A stretch of 37,568 bases of DNA from Halieaceae bacterium (GCA_902613175.1 CACMGJ010000001.1:1-37568), one strand, 5' to 3'; positions 1 to 8,109 are shown, counted from the stretch's first letter. Program-made: numbers and translations. The notes: a model not told the origin generated them from the sequence alone.

Positions 1-1049
1 TTAGAGGATGTACTAGGAAAGCTCTCGCCATTTCCAAGAAAGATGCCGCTGCATCTAATATCGCCATGCTGAGCCCAAGATAACGCAGATGCCAGTCGCT
101 TTCTCCAGTACTGCGGTTCATGACCTTCATTTTCGAATTTTAGGACGCAAAGGCGTGAGTCGTCAGTCTCTAGGATTTTCTTGAGGCGCATTACATAAGG
201 TTCGTAGTACGCATCCAGCCCCAAATCGCCGTAGTCTACATAAACTGTTTTGCCCGACATTTGTGATTTAAATTGTTCAAAGTAGGCTATCAATGCCTGC
301 GCTGTTGAGTCACTAGGGCCGATATATCCACGGATGGGTAGAAGTAGATAATCCGCGAAATTAATCCCCGTCCAGTGCGTAGATAGACCAATGCTCGATC
401 CAAATATGTCCGGATGTTCGAGCATGAGTGAGAGGCCAATCAGTCCTCCCATACTCATCCCAACAATCCCAAGATTTGATTGATTAAGATCGATCTGAAA
501 TTCACTTTCAAGCGTTGGAATCAACTCCTCTACAACAAACCTAGAGTAGTTATTTTTTTTTCGGTCGACGATAAGCCGGTAACCTAGTCTCTCGAATGGT
601 TTGTCAATGAAATCAATAGCATTTTTGGGGAAATACTCTGCGTATCGTTTCGTATTATCCAAAAAACCCTGTCCTGATTGGTTTGCACTGTTTACGGCTA
701 CGACAGCAAGATTCGCCGTTTTTCTTAGTGTGCTCAATTCCTTGAGAATCGCGCTGAGCTCCAACGATTGACCCTGATAGGTCGTCGTTTCATCGAAAAA
801 AAGACGACCATCTTGGGCAATAAAAAATTGGGTCTCATCATTCAAAAAGACGTCGGGAGACGACATTACGTGTATCGTTCGCTCATCATCTAAAATCTCT
901 GATCTAATCTGAAAACTCGCGACTGCGCTCAACTTCGGCGCACGAATAGCCTCCGCTTGACTACGCTTGTCGGTACCCGAGGCGCAGGCGCTGGTGATCA
1001 CAGTGAGCAAAGCTAAAGAAAACGCAGTTGTAGATAACGGACTCGCCAT
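1..1049 (-). CDS. Esterase-like alpha/beta hydrolase, putative lipoprotein (partial, 3' end outside window)
   Basis: The reading frame is open from the ATG at 1049 to the window edge, about 349 codons, so the C-terminus is missing. The N-terminus is hydrophobic and runs into TSAC, a relaxed lipobox, so export and lipid attachment are plausible but not certain. The middle of the protein has the nucleophile elbow GMSMGG (G-x-S-x-G), followed by HPDIFGSSIGLS, which resembles the esterase D / enterochelin esterase-like family (PF00756). A late 'ENEGHEPQYWRKR' segment probably supplies the catalytic His. The substrate cannot be told. It is divergent from the DUF3047 gene, with a 284-base gap in which I recognise no clear promoter. 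Confidence 0.75.
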   Translation of the reverse strand, partial: MASPLSTTAFSLALLTVITSACASGTDKRSQAEAIRAPKLSAVASFQIRSEILDDERTIHVMSSPDVFLNDETQFFIAQDGRLFFDETTTYQGQSLELSAILKELSTLRKTANLAVVAVNSANQSGQGFLDNTKRYAEYFPKNAIDFIDKPFERLGYRLIVDRKKNNYSRFVVEELIPTLESEFQIDLNQSNLGIVGMSMGGLIGLSLMLEHPDIFGSSIGLSTHWTGINFADYLLLPIRGYIGPSDSTAQALIAYFEQFKSQMSGKTVYVDYGDLGLDAYYEPYVMRLKKILETDDSRLCVLKFENEGHEPQYWRKRLASALSWAQHGDIRCSGIFLGNGESFPSTSS

Positions 1050-1333
1050 TGGTTTACCTTATGAGAACAAGATGATTATCACTAGTTCTCTTGTGATTTT
1101 GCACAAGCCTATCAGGAAACGAATGGTCTACAGCATTTGTCGTGAGCTGGTGGTTACCTGCCAAATACGTTAGAAGCCAATTCGAAAAAAGTAGGTCTTT
1201 AGAAACAGAGCCGTGATTACTGTTGGTTCCGGTTAAATGTTTAGGACAACGCATAGTGAAGAGTTACTATCAGTTTTTTATTATGATCCGAGACGACAAA
1301 GCCGTTAAATGAACCCCAACTTTAGGCGAAGAC

Positions 1334-2419
1334 ATGACGCTGATAACTAGACCATCTACTCTCATCATTGGCATCCTAACGGTTGTTTGGTCGCAGATGT
1401 TGACAGCTGATAAAGACACCAACCCAAATGCGGGATTTCAAACAAAGATTCAACTTACAAATGCTCTAGGAGGTTGGAAGCAGACCGATATTTTTTTAAC
1501 TCCTAACGACATAGTCAATGTGTCCGCGAGCGGGGCCTGGGATGCAGATGGGCTACTTTTGGCTCCTCGCCACGTGATTTGGTATCGAATAGGAAGCGAT
1601 GGAACCGCGGAGAATCTAGCATCGGATGACTTCCAACTCAAATCCTCCGGTACGGGCCAACTCGAAGTGGCCATCCGTCCACCAGGCTTTTACTGGTTCG
1701 ACGATGCGGGCACATTTCCGGATGAAATGCTGGCAAGCGCACCGATTCCAGTGCGTTTTGACGTAACACTTACGACCCAAGCCAATTTAGAGACAGATGC
1801 GACCGACAACGATCCAGAGTTCCTTGAAAAACAGCGGCATCTGCAAATCGACGCGCCTCCTAGGGACTTCGACTATCTCCGCATACTCGGTCAATCCAAT
1901 GTATGGTCAGCTCAGATCATTGAAGGTCACTACGTAGTTACGGGCGTCCCAAAAAACGATAGTGGAATTATTAAGTTAGCGGTGGATATTGAACTGACAG
2001 ATACCACACAGTTTGCGTTTGATTGGAATTATGTGAATGTACCCGCTGCCGGCCCCGAAACACTCATTTCCGGTCACGACTATCTTAGTGTTGCCCTAGA
2101 GTTCGACAATGGACAAGACCTTACCTGGATGTGGAGCAAATACCTGCCAAAAGGAACGTATTTTCGCTGTCCTTTGCCGTGGTGGGACAAACGTGAAACA
2201 CATTACGTATTAGAATCAGGTCAGGAAAACCTCGGGATGTGGCAGTCTCACAAGAGAAATGTTCTAGCCGATTACTCACAGTCAATAAGCGGAGAACCGC
2301 CAAAGCGGATCGTCGGTATCTGGTTCATCGCAAATAATATTTTTGCGAAACAACCAGCTCTCGCCCGCTTCAAAGAGCTGAGTATTTCAGACAACGGCGT
2401 CACCCTGTTTGACTATTAG
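1334..2419 (+). CDS. Secreted DUF3047-type protein of unknown function
   Basis: This 361-residue protein starts with a hydrophobic segment (about residues 8-24, ending SQMLTA) that reads as a signal peptide. Residues about 35-155 form a beta-rich domain with 'NVSASGAWDADG' and 'GFYWFDDAG', reminiscent of carbohydrate-binding jelly-roll modules, which is an inference only. The C-terminal 180 residues resemble DUF3047 (PF11249), with W-rich strands, a 'WMWSKYLPKGTYF' segment, 'VLESGQENLGMWQSHKRNVLADY' spacing and an 'IVGIWFIANN' strand. No catalytic motif is evident. The ATG at 1334 has a weak purine-rich stretch (AGGCGAAG) upstream. It stands alone between an oppositely oriented esterase and a phage-type gene. 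Confidence 0.7.
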   Translation: MTLITRPSTLIIGILTVVWSQMLTADKDTNPNAGFQTKIQLTNALGGWKQTDIFLTPNDIVNVSASGAWDADGLLLAPRHVIWYRIGSDGTAENLASDDFQLKSSGTGQLEVAIRPPGFYWFDDAGTFPDEMLASAPIPVRFDVTLTTQANLETDATDNDPEFLEKQRHLQIDAPPRDFDYLRILGQSNVWSAQIIEGHYVVTGVPKNDSGIIKLAVDIELTDTTQFAFDWNYVNVPAAGPETLISGHDYLSVALEFDNGQDLTWMWSKYLPKGTYFRCPLPWWDKRETHYVLESGQENLGMWQSHKRNVLADYSQSISGEPPKRIVGIWFIANNIFAKQPALARFKELSISDNGVTLFDY

Positions 2420-2553
2420 CATACCGAAGTCAACGAACTTATGGGTGCGGAGTCGATATCGGTGGATAGCGGTTCATGTGCTGTTTGAGGAGAAGGGCAA
2501 TGATGGAAATACTTGAGATGGTGCTCTGGATTATTGCACTGAGCTGACAAAAG

Positions 2554-2838
2554 TCATGTACTTGGTGACACCAGCTCAATCACAACAGGTGGTAAGTCCA
2601 CTATCTCTTGTTCTTGGTTCACCGCTGGCTTGCCGTAAGCTCGTTCAAGTAGGGCATTAGCAGCAGACACTCGAGCAGCGTCCGTACGTCCGTTTCTGGC
2701 GACATCTACGAGTGTTTGGAGTGCTTCTTCGGTGTATGTCTTGGCAAGTTCTGAGAGGCGCTGAGACTGCTCAGGAGAGGATTTATTGGTGGAGCCTGCC
2801 GGACGTCCTGCTCCTTCTCGAAAGCCACCACGAGCCAT
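2554..2838 (-). CDS. Small phage-associated protein (GAGRPxGSTNK type)
   Basis: This is a 94-residue protein. Its N-terminus, 'MARGGFREGAGRPAGSTNKSS', is the start seen in many small prophage proteins encoded near terminase genes. The middle 'TEEALQTLVDVARNGRTDAARVSAANALLERAYGKP' is an amphipathic alpha-helical repeat typical of the same proteins. Its exact role is not established; a link to DNA packaging is an inference from family context. It lies just left of the tRNA-Pro remnant, where the end of an integrated element would be expected, and no other phage gene is visible in the window, so it is probably a relic or the edge of an element that extends left. Confidence 0.65.
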   Translation of the reverse strand: MARGGFREGAGRPAGSTNKSSPEQSQRLSELAKTYTEEALQTLVDVARNGRTDAARVSAANALLERAYGKPAVNQEQEIVDLPPVVIELVSPST

Positions 2839-2910
2839 TTACAAGCCTCAGAAATCAAACCAAAATCAAAGCCAATTATAGCTCGTTATGAGGGCGCAAT
2901 TCCTGAAAAA

Positions 2911-2930
2911 TGTTACCCAATTGTTACCCA
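2911..2930 (+). repeat. Two direct copies of TGTTACCCA
   Basis: TGTTACCCA occurs at 2911-2919 and again at 2922-2930, an 11-base period. The pair sits about 10-30 bases from the tRNA-Pro-like remnant. Short direct repeats beside an att core can be integrase arm-type sites. That is inference; chance is possible for 9-mers. Confidence 0.4.
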
Positions 2931-2938
2931 GTTGCCTT

Positions 2939-3015
2939 CTAGGCTTAGCGCAGTTTGGTAGTTCACCACACTGGGGGTGTGGTGGTCGCAGGTTCAAATC
3001 CTGCCGTCCCGACCA
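2939..3015 (+). pseudogene. tRNA-Pro(GGG) 3'-part copy, probable attachment-site scar
   Basis: From about 2946 the sequence follows a tRNA-Pro: T8-A9, GCGCAG, a D-loop GG, a perfect 5-bp anticodon stem CCACA/TGTGG around a loop with anticodon GGG, then variable loop, T-arm (GGTTCAAATCC) and an encoded CCA at 3013-3015. The 5' acceptor strand (2939-2945, CTAGGCT) pairs at only about four of seven positions with CGTCCCG, and the D-stem 3' strand is GTTC rather than GCGC. A functional tRNA is therefore unlikely. A good 3' part with a lost 5' part is what remains at the far end of an element integrated into a tRNA gene. The intact gene would then lie to the left, outside this window. The wider gene-free stretch 2839-3176 shows nothing else recognisable apart from the repeats at 2911-2930. 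Confidence 0.7.
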
Positions 3016-3176
3016 TCTTTTTAAGGTTATGTTAGTCACTGATAGCAATTCTTTCTCGAGCGAATAGTCTTTGTTTAGCTATTTGTTATACCGCTAAATT
3101 CCCTTGATTTTTCGAGTTATTCTGGCAATTCTTTTATCCAAAGTCCGAACCTTCATAGTGTGGTAGTTTCCTCTTT

Positions 3177-4421
3177 ATGGCCAACTTCTTCCGATTAACT
3201 TTAGTAGCAGTCGTCTTAGCCACAGTTGCTGGATGCGCTGAAGATCATCGCGCTCCAGAGCGACTTCTATACGTTTGGCTTCATGACAAAACGATGGTTC
3301 AACCCAATTTCCTAGCAGTTTTGGACGCAGACTCGAACTCTTCCAACTATGGTCAAATAATAACCACCGTACCAGTCGGTGAGCGTGGAGGAATGGCGCA
3401 TCACACTCAAATCTATTTACCGAAATCCGGAATGATTTTTGCGAATGACTTCACTGGCAACAGCACATACATATTTGATACATCAGATCCAGAGCAACCT
3501 AGGTTGGCCGAGGAATTCGGTAGCATTGGTGCGCTCACTTTTGCTCACAGTTATTCAGAGCTACCGAATGGCAACATGCTTGTGACCTTTCAGAGCGAGG
3601 GAAACTCAAATGAGATAGCGGGGGGGTTGGTTGAGCTTTCATCTCTTGGAGATGTCATCAAAACCTCTAGCGCGAGGACGAGTGATGACTCTATTTTTAT
3701 GAGACCGTATGGCATCGTACTGGTACCTGAACTCAACCGAATTGTCACAACAAACTTTGATATGCGCGAGGCTGGTGATGGTCGTCACATCCAGATCTGG
3801 AATTTAGAAACTTTGGAGTTGCTGAGCACACTTGCAGTCCCAGAAGCATTGCCGTTACGAGTCCATCTAAATCCATTTGAGGGCAGGCTTTTATCCGATG
3901 GGACAACGGTTATGTTCCAAACATACTCGTGCGGCTTGTATGTACTAACAGATATTGAGACGCATCATCCTACAGCCTCATTCGTGCATAATTTTGCGGA
4001 GGAACGTTATTGTTCCCTGCCAGTAAGGCTCGGAAACTACTGGGTACAGACAGTGGATGATCAAAATAGTGACTTGCAAGAAGTCGCCGTTTTGGATGTA
4101 ACAAACCCGAGTAACCCAAAGAAAGTGGGTGCAATACCCTTCGATTCCGACTTTAGCCCCCATTGGCTAAGTCCGGACGCAACGGGGACAAAAATCGTAT
4201 TAACCGGTTATGGCAAGGAATTATCTCGCAGAATTATTATGTTGGATTTTGATCCTTCAACAGGCGACCTAAAAATTGATGAAACTTTTGGTGACGGCGA
4301 TGAGCGGGGCCCCGGGGTTATAATCAGTGACCGGATCTGGCCGCATGGTTTTGCCGGTGATGCCATGGCACATGCGGCAATTTTTTGGCCGTCTGCGACG
4401 CCCGATTGGCAATCGAAATAA
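3177..4421 (+). CDS. Selenium-binding-protein (SBP56)-like lipoprotein, beta-propeller
   Basis: This 414-residue protein begins with a lipoprotein signal peptide ending LATVAGC (lipobox V-A-G-C, Cys at about residue 20). What follows resembles the SBP56/SelenBP family: 'LAVLDADSNSSNYGQIITTVPVG' and 'AHHTQIYLPKSGMIFANDF', then repeated blades such as 'STYIFDTSDPEQPRLAEEF' and 'EVAVLDVTNPSNPKKVGAIPF'. SBP56 proteins include methanethiol oxidases, but the family is broad and several metal-site residues cannot be checked by eye. An enzymatic role is therefore not claimed. No strong Shine-Dalgarno precedes the ATG, although the signal peptide supports this start. It begins about 160 bases after the tRNA scar. 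Confidence 0.7.
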   Translation: MANFFRLTLVAVVLATVAGCAEDHRAPERLLYVWLHDKTMVQPNFLAVLDADSNSSNYGQIITTVPVGERGGMAHHTQIYLPKSGMIFANDFTGNSTYIFDTSDPEQPRLAEEFGSIGALTFAHSYSELPNGNMLVTFQSEGNSNEIAGGLVELSSLGDVIKTSSARTSDDSIFMRPYGIVLVPELNRIVTTNFDMREAGDGRHIQIWNLETLELLSTLAVPEALPLRVHLNPFEGRLLSDGTTVMFQTYSCGLYVLTDIETHHPTASFVHNFAEERYCSLPVRLGNYWVQTVDDQNSDLQEVAVLDVTNPSNPKKVGAIPFDSDFSPHWLSPDATGTKIVLTGYGKELSRRIIMLDFDPSTGDLKIDETFGDGDERGPGVIISDRIWPHGFAGDAMAHAAIFWPSATPDWQSK

Positions 4422-4590
4422 CAGAGACGCGCTTACTTGATATAGCTTCCGTTGGGCTGGGGCTCCGCTGTCACACTCTAACCTCCCAAGAGGACTGATC
4501 ATTTTAAGTAAGCAGATCGGTGACCAAACTAGCTTAATGTAAATTCTAGGCTACGTTTAAAGCATCTTTATCAATGATAAGAGGTGCAAA

Positions 4591-5367
4591 ATGAAAGCTA
4601 CGCTTACCGCATTTTTTGTCTGCTTTGGACTGCAGGCATCTACTTTAGTCATGGCCGATGACCACTCTGACGGTAATTGGATTGTCGGTGTTGGAGAAGG
4701 TGTTGCCCATATGGCACATATTTGCACCTTGAAGAACGGTGGGACTCTTAATGATGTTGCTGAGATAGATAAAGACCTGCATCGGTTCATGGATGACGAG
4801 AACATTAGGGGATTTCGACAAATCCTCACGCCCCTATTTGCGGTCGGTGCTAAATATGACTACGTCGCCTTTGACTTCATGGATTGGAAGCAGCTAGGTA
4901 TCGAGTGGGATTTATTTCTGGGATCAAAGGCGGGCAATGCCATCGCCAGCAAGTACGCCGAAATTGAAGATTGTGATGCCATGGTTGCGGCAGCTTATCC
5001 CTTGTTGCGTAGAGCAGACATCAGGGCTGACAGTAAACGGGTAGTTTCAGTCGAATGGTGTACTAGAAAGGATGGGGTCTCGGCAGATCAACTAAATGCA
5101 AAGCACCGTGACGTTGCAACGGCAAATGCAGATATTAAGCTTATAGGTTGGTGGGGTGTGGGCTATCCCGTGGCCGGCGTCAGAGATGGTGCATTCCCAG
5201 GCGATTTTTATCATTTAGTAAACTACGCAGACATGAAAACCTTTGCTGCAGCGAAAAATGCTATCGCTAACGAGGAAGGTTGGAGGGCGCGAGCTGACTA
5301 CCACACGTCCTACGCTGATTGCTCCGGTGAGCATGTACTGATCGGAGAAACCGTTAGGGACTACTAG
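4591..5367 (+). CDS. Secreted protein of unknown function, two Cys-paired ABM-like repeats
   Basis: This is a 258-residue protein with a clear signal peptide (residues 1-22, ending VMADDHSDG) and a strong ribosome site GAGGTG six bases before the ATG. The mature part appears to hold two similar halves. Each starts with a beta strand carrying a Cys (HICTLKNG; VEWCTRKDG), has a helix, a hydrophobic strand (YDYVAFDFMDW; GDFYHLVNYADM) and ends with another Cys (IEDCDAM; YADCSGE). This resembles a duplicated dimeric alpha/beta-barrel (ferredoxin-like) fold held by disulfides, which is inference from the pattern. The opposite-strand gene at 5827-6579 has the same architecture. No catalytic residues are recognised. 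Confidence 0.7.
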   Translation: MKATLTAFFVCFGLQASTLVMADDHSDGNWIVGVGEGVAHMAHICTLKNGGTLNDVAEIDKDLHRFMDDENIRGFRQILTPLFAVGAKYDYVAFDFMDWKQLGIEWDLFLGSKAGNAIASKYAEIEDCDAMVAAAYPLLRRADIRADSKRVVSVEWCTRKDGVSADQLNAKHRDVATANADIKLIGWWGVGYPVAGVRDGAFPGDFYHLVNYADMKTFAAAKNAIANEEGWRARADYHTSYADCSGEHVLIGETVRDY

Positions 5368-5376
5368 TAAAGCTGG

Positions 5377-5403
5377 GCAATGCTCTTATTAAGAGTGCAT
5401 TGC
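5377..5403 (+). terminator. Hairpin after the 4591-5367 gene
   Basis: GCAATGCTCTT pairs with AAGAG-TG-CATTGC around an ATT loop, with a two-base bulge. It sits ten bases after the stop codon. There is no good T-tract, so it may be a weak terminator or an mRNA 3'-end structure. Confidence 0.4.
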
Positions 5404-5431
5404 TAGTCTCGCTTTGCAAAAAAGCTTTTAG

Positions 5432-5665
5432 CTAAGACTTCACAGTCACCTCTAGAAAGTCTCCAGCGACATGGGTCTCTTTGAGTCCACTTCGAGATAG
5501 GAGCATCATTTTTACCTTTGCTTTCGCGTCTCGTTGATTCTCTGCAGAGACTGATACGGGTTTTGGATATCCCAAAACCCTTTCACCATAATTGGTAATT
5601 ACTGTAAGCGTACCAGTGACTACAAAGGTTCTGTCGAACTCGCTCGGTTCCCAAGAAAACGCCAT
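5432..5665 (-). CDS. Hypothetical small protein
   Basis: This frame encodes about 77 residues from the ATG at 5665; a TTG codon just before it could also start. The sequence alternates hydrophobic and polar residues (FVVTGTLTVITNYGERVLGYPKPVSV) followed by an amphipathic helix rich in Lys, then 'FLEVTVKS', which reads like a small alpha/beta domain. No signal peptide or known motif is recognised. The upstream purine stretch GGAAA is a weak ribosome site. It is convergent with the secreted protein at 4591-5367. It is probably real because the composition is protein-like and no larger gene covers it, but function is unknown. Confidence 0.45.
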   Translation of the reverse strand: MAFSWEPSEFDRTFVVTGTLTVITNYGERVLGYPKPVSVSAENQRDAKAKVKMMLLSRSGLKETHVAGDFLEVTVKS

Positions 5666-5764
5666 CAATTTCCAGCTCTCGTTGCTAGGATCTTTGACTG
5701 CGAACCAGTGCTGTGTGGATTATCGTATCTGTCAGGTCTCAAAACTTATCTACTAGATAATTTA

Positions 5765-5784
5765 AAGGGAGCCGAAGCTCCCTT
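5765..5784 (-). terminator. UUCG-loop hairpin after the 5827-6579 gene
   Basis: On the minus strand AAGGGAGC-TTCG-GCTCCCTT forms a perfect 8-bp stem capped by a C(UUCG)G tetraloop, followed by TTTAAATT. It lies about 43 bases after the stop codon of the minus-strand secreted protein. This is a convincing intrinsic terminator despite the broken T-tract. Confidence 0.7.
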
Positions 5785-5826
5785 AGGGTTGAAAAATTTT
5801 CATTTTTCTACAACAGTTGGAACCTA

Positions 5827-6579
5827 CTATTTACCGCCTAGCGGGCTGTGTAGCATCGTGGGGCCGTCCTTGCACATCACAATATTGCTATAAAGCGAGT
5901 TCGCTAGTTCGAGACCCCCATTAGCTACAAACTTCACAATATCCTCCCCTCGATCAGAGGCATTATCGTTCCATGTAAGTTGCAAAAAGTCAGGGCCATC
6001 TGACGGCGCTCCATTCATAGGGAACCAGCGGTAAACTCTCCCATGCTGCTCGATCTTCGTCATGAAGGCTGACATCTGTGCATCAGCGGCCATAAGCATT
6101 TCCCAAGAAGCTCCCTCTTTGAAAGTACAACCCTGAAAGTCCACCAAACCACCATTTAGTGGTTGGTCTTCGTTGTTGTTATGTACCTTCATCCAGGCAT
6201 ATTCCGTATGAGACTTCGCTGGACAGACTGCGTCGAACTCAGCTTGCAACTTACTCCCTGTCGCACCCCATTCATCCGCAATAATGCCCATGTCGTGGTG
6301 GTTATCAGTAAATCCCACCCAGTACGCATCAGCCTGCCGGTCGTTAAAGTAATAATGGGTCATTAAATGAGCTTCGTAACTCTTAGAGAAATTTTTGTCT
6401 GCAAACTTGTTCCATTTGGCAGCGACTTTCATAAAGTCATCCATGTCTTTGCCGTTCTCAAAGTCGCAGCCAAACACCTCGACGCCCCCGATCATCGGCG
6501 CAGAATGATGATCTGCCAAAGCAGTAAACGCACACAAAGACGAAAGAAATGCAGTGCCTGAAATTATTAATGCTTTCAT
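5827..6579 (-). CDS. Secreted protein of unknown function, two Cys-paired ABM-like repeats
   Basis: This is a 250-residue protein with a signal peptide (residues 1-22, ending FTALADHHS) and an AAGGAG ribosome site seven bases before the ATG. The mature protein seems to contain two copies of one unit: a first strand with Cys (VEVFGCDFENGKDMDDFM; VDFQGCTFKEGASWEMLM), a helix, an aromatic-rich strand (ADAYWVGFTDN; PDFLQLTWND), a helix with Gly and a final Cys (FDAVCPAK; NIVMCKDG). The same plan is seen in the protein at 4591-5367 and, as one unit, at 9140-9481. A duplicated ferredoxin-like barrel with disulfides is inferred. A UUCG-loop terminator follows. It has its own strand and signals, so it is probably monocistronic. 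Confidence 0.7.
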   Translation of the reverse strand: MKALIISGTAFLSSLCAFTALADHHSAPMIGGVEVFGCDFENGKDMDDFMKVAAKWNKFADKNFSKSYEAHLMTHYYFNDRQADAYWVGFTDNHHDMGIIADEWGATGSKLQAEFDAVCPAKSHTEYAWMKVHNNNEDQPLNGGLVDFQGCTFKEGASWEMLMAADAQMSAFMTKIEQHGRVYRWFPMNGAPSDGPDFLQLTWNDNASDRGEDIVKFVANGGLELANSLYSNIVMCKDGPTMLHSPLGGK

Positions 6580-6773
6580 TTTTATCTCCTTATTTTGTGA
6601 CAGAGCCAGTTAGCTGGTTAAGTAAAAGTCTAGAATAGATATTCATCTTTGCCATTATTTTCGTACGACAGGCATAGTTCTATGGTTAGGACATTAGACG
6701 GTGATTCGACCAACTCTGTGAACGCTAGTTAACTTATCGTGCTCCACCCTCCAGCAACCCTCCGAGGATACAT

Positions 6774-7082
6774 ATGAAAATCAATCTAATACTTGGCATC
6801 GTTGTATTTTTTGGATTGGCCATTCTCTCCATTGGAGAGAATATCCCTGCATTCATGGATACCGCCTCGTTACTAATAGTGGCCGGCGGAGCGCTTTGCT
6901 TCGGTGTTACCGCGAGTGGCACTTTTTTTTTCGATTCACGACTTGTGGCTGCCTCAGACGGGGCAGTAATAAGCGGTTGGTTGGGATCTTTCACTGGTGC
7001 TGTATTAATAGCGGGCAACATTAATGGCAATTGGGAAGCGCTTGGCCCAGCAATAGCCGTGATGTTGCTAACTGTCTTGTAA
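6774..7082 (+). CDS. MotA-like small membrane protein, apparently truncated by TAA
   Basis: This 102-residue protein keeps two hallmark parts of the MotA/PomA stator family. Near the N-terminus 'AFMDTASLLIVAGGALCFG' matches the MotA segment F-I-D-x-P-S-x-L-I-V-x-G-G. Near the end 'GWLGSFTGAVLIAGNI' and 'ALGPAIAVMLLTVL' match the GTLIGLVLML...ALGPAIAVALLTTLYG segment. The large cytoplasmic domain of real MotA is absent, so motor function is unlikely. The ribosome site is GAGG seven bases before the ATG. The frame stops at TAA (7080-7082) just where the family has Tyr, and the same frame continues for 18 sensible codons (GYFIKAVIKMILIS) to TGA at 7137-7139. A nonsense mutation or a naturally short protein are both possible. 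Confidence 0.65.
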   Translation: MKINLILGIVVFFGLAILSIGENIPAFMDTASLLIVAGGALCFGVTASGTFFFDSRLVAASDGAVISGWLGSFTGAVLIAGNINGNWEALGPAIAVMLLTVL

Positions 7083-7306
7083 GGATACTTTATCAAGGCG
7101 GTAATCAAGATGATTCTTATCTCGCGCAATAATGGGTGAGAGGCTACTGGCTTGCGATCACTGTGTATTCAAGACATGTCGCCCGCAGTGGGGAAGAAAA
7201 AAATACTTGCTGTAACAGTATCTAATGCTTACGGTGGCTACGTACGGAAAATAGCATCAGGATAACGTGTGTCCGAATATCAAATTAAAAAGAGTGGGGG
7301 TTAAAT

Positions 7307-7717
7307 ATGACAGATGTAGAGCTGTTGGTGTCTTTGCAGGCAAACAGAGCAATCTTTGTGGATTACGTAATTGTGCAAACCTTGATGGCCGCGGTCATAG
7401 TGTACGTTGCGTACATGTTCAGGAATTTTAGTCAGTTGATCAGAGCGTCAGCGATGATAGGAGCGATAATTAGCATCTTGTCCGTAACGTTTTTTGTAAC
7501 TGGTGTTCAGATGGTCTTCTTCTCAAGTGCATCATTAATGAGTGAGATGGCTGCGAACGGGTCTGACTTAGCTAACAATTTCATGAACACAATCGGTCAA
7601 ACCGCGGGCGATCCTGTTTCACAGCCGACCTGGCTTACCATCTTCGGAGTTATACAGACGCTGATTAACTTAGCGCTCACTGTTTACATGTATATGTTTG
7701 CCAAGTGGGACTCTTAA
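7307..7717 (+). CDS. Small integral membrane protein, unknown
   Basis: This 136-residue protein has a GGGGG ribosome site just before the ATG. Hydrophobic segments lie at about residues 18-37 (DYVIVQTLMAAVIVYVAYMF), 46-75 (ASAMIGAIISILSVTFFVTGVQMVFFS) and 110-131 (IFGVIQTLINLALTVYMYMF), so three transmembrane helices are likely. A polar loop of about 30 residues lies between helices 2 and 3. No family is recognised. It is followed by a strong intrinsic terminator, so transcription of this gene ends here. It lies just after the MotA-like mini-protein, but about 170 bases separate it from the extended end of that frame. Confidence 0.65.
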   Translation: MTDVELLVSLQANRAIFVDYVIVQTLMAAVIVYVAYMFRNFSQLIRASAMIGAIISILSVTFFVTGVQMVFFSSASLMSEMAANGSDLANNFMNTIGQTAGDPVSQPTWLTIFGVIQTLINLALTVYMYMFAKWDS

Positions 7718-7736
7718 GGTTAAATCCAAAGATCGC

Positions 7737-7764
7737 AAGAGCGCCATTTACGGCGCTTTTTTTT
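7737..7764 (+). terminator. Strong intrinsic terminator
   Basis: AGCGCC (7740-7745), six-base loop ATTTAC, GGCGCT (7752-7757), then eight T residues in total. It ends the transcript of the membrane protein at 7307-7717. Confidence 0.9.
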
Positions 7765-7814
7765 GGCTAGATAAAAAGCTTTTTTAGTTTTGGGGTAGGA
7801 AAAAGGAGAACGTG

Positions 7815-8084
7815 ATGTTGATAGCAGTCAGAGCAGAGGTCGAGGATATAAATACTTGGAGAGAAGGTTTTAAGACGCACGGAGATTTGTTTAAAAGCCA
7901 AGGTGTTTCAACCGCCTTTATGGGAGCTAGTGACGGGAACTCGGTAATAGCGGTATTTGAGACCGACAACGTTGATGAGTTTATGCGAATCTTTAATGAC
8001 CCAGCGACAGCAGAAGCAATGGCAAATGACAAAGTTATAGGCGGTGTAGAGCTATTCGTCTTGGACGAAACGTTTACGCCTTGA
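7815..8084 (+). CDS. Small ABM-like / DUF3764-like cytoplasmic protein
   Basis: This 89-residue protein has AAAGGAG six bases before the ATG at 7815; an in-frame GTG just upstream is less well placed. The pattern is strand (MLIAVRAEVED), helix (WREGFKTHGDLFKSQG), strands (STAFMGASDGNSVIAVFETDN), helix (VDEFMRIFNDPATAEAMANDKV) and strand (GVELFVLDE). This is the beta-alpha-beta-beta-alpha-beta order of dimeric alpha/beta-barrel proteins (ABM/Dabb/DUF3764). There is no signal peptide. The ligand is unknown. It precedes the thermonuclease gene by 25 bases and may be co-transcribed with it. Confidence 0.65.
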   Translation: MLIAVRAEVEDINTWREGFKTHGDLFKSQGVSTAFMGASDGNSVIAVFETDNVDEFMRIFNDPATAEAMANDKVIGGVELFVLDETFTP

Positions 8085-8109
8085 CCGCTACTCTGAGAGG
8101 CCATAAAAC

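Noticed and set aside
1063-1090. GAGAAC...GTTCTC inverted repeat in the esterase-DUF3047 gap
   Set aside because: Six bases with a 16-base spacer can arise by chance in AT-rich DNA and no other sign of regulation is seen.
2911-2930. The two TGTTACCCA repeats as a CRISPR array
   Set aside because: Only two 9-base units with a two-base gap, far too short for a CRISPR repeat and spacer.
2866-3048. Open frame on the minus strand with 'GRQDLNLRPPHPQCGELPNCAKPR'
   Set aside because: It is the antisense translation of the tRNA-Pro-like sequence, a well known false gene pattern.
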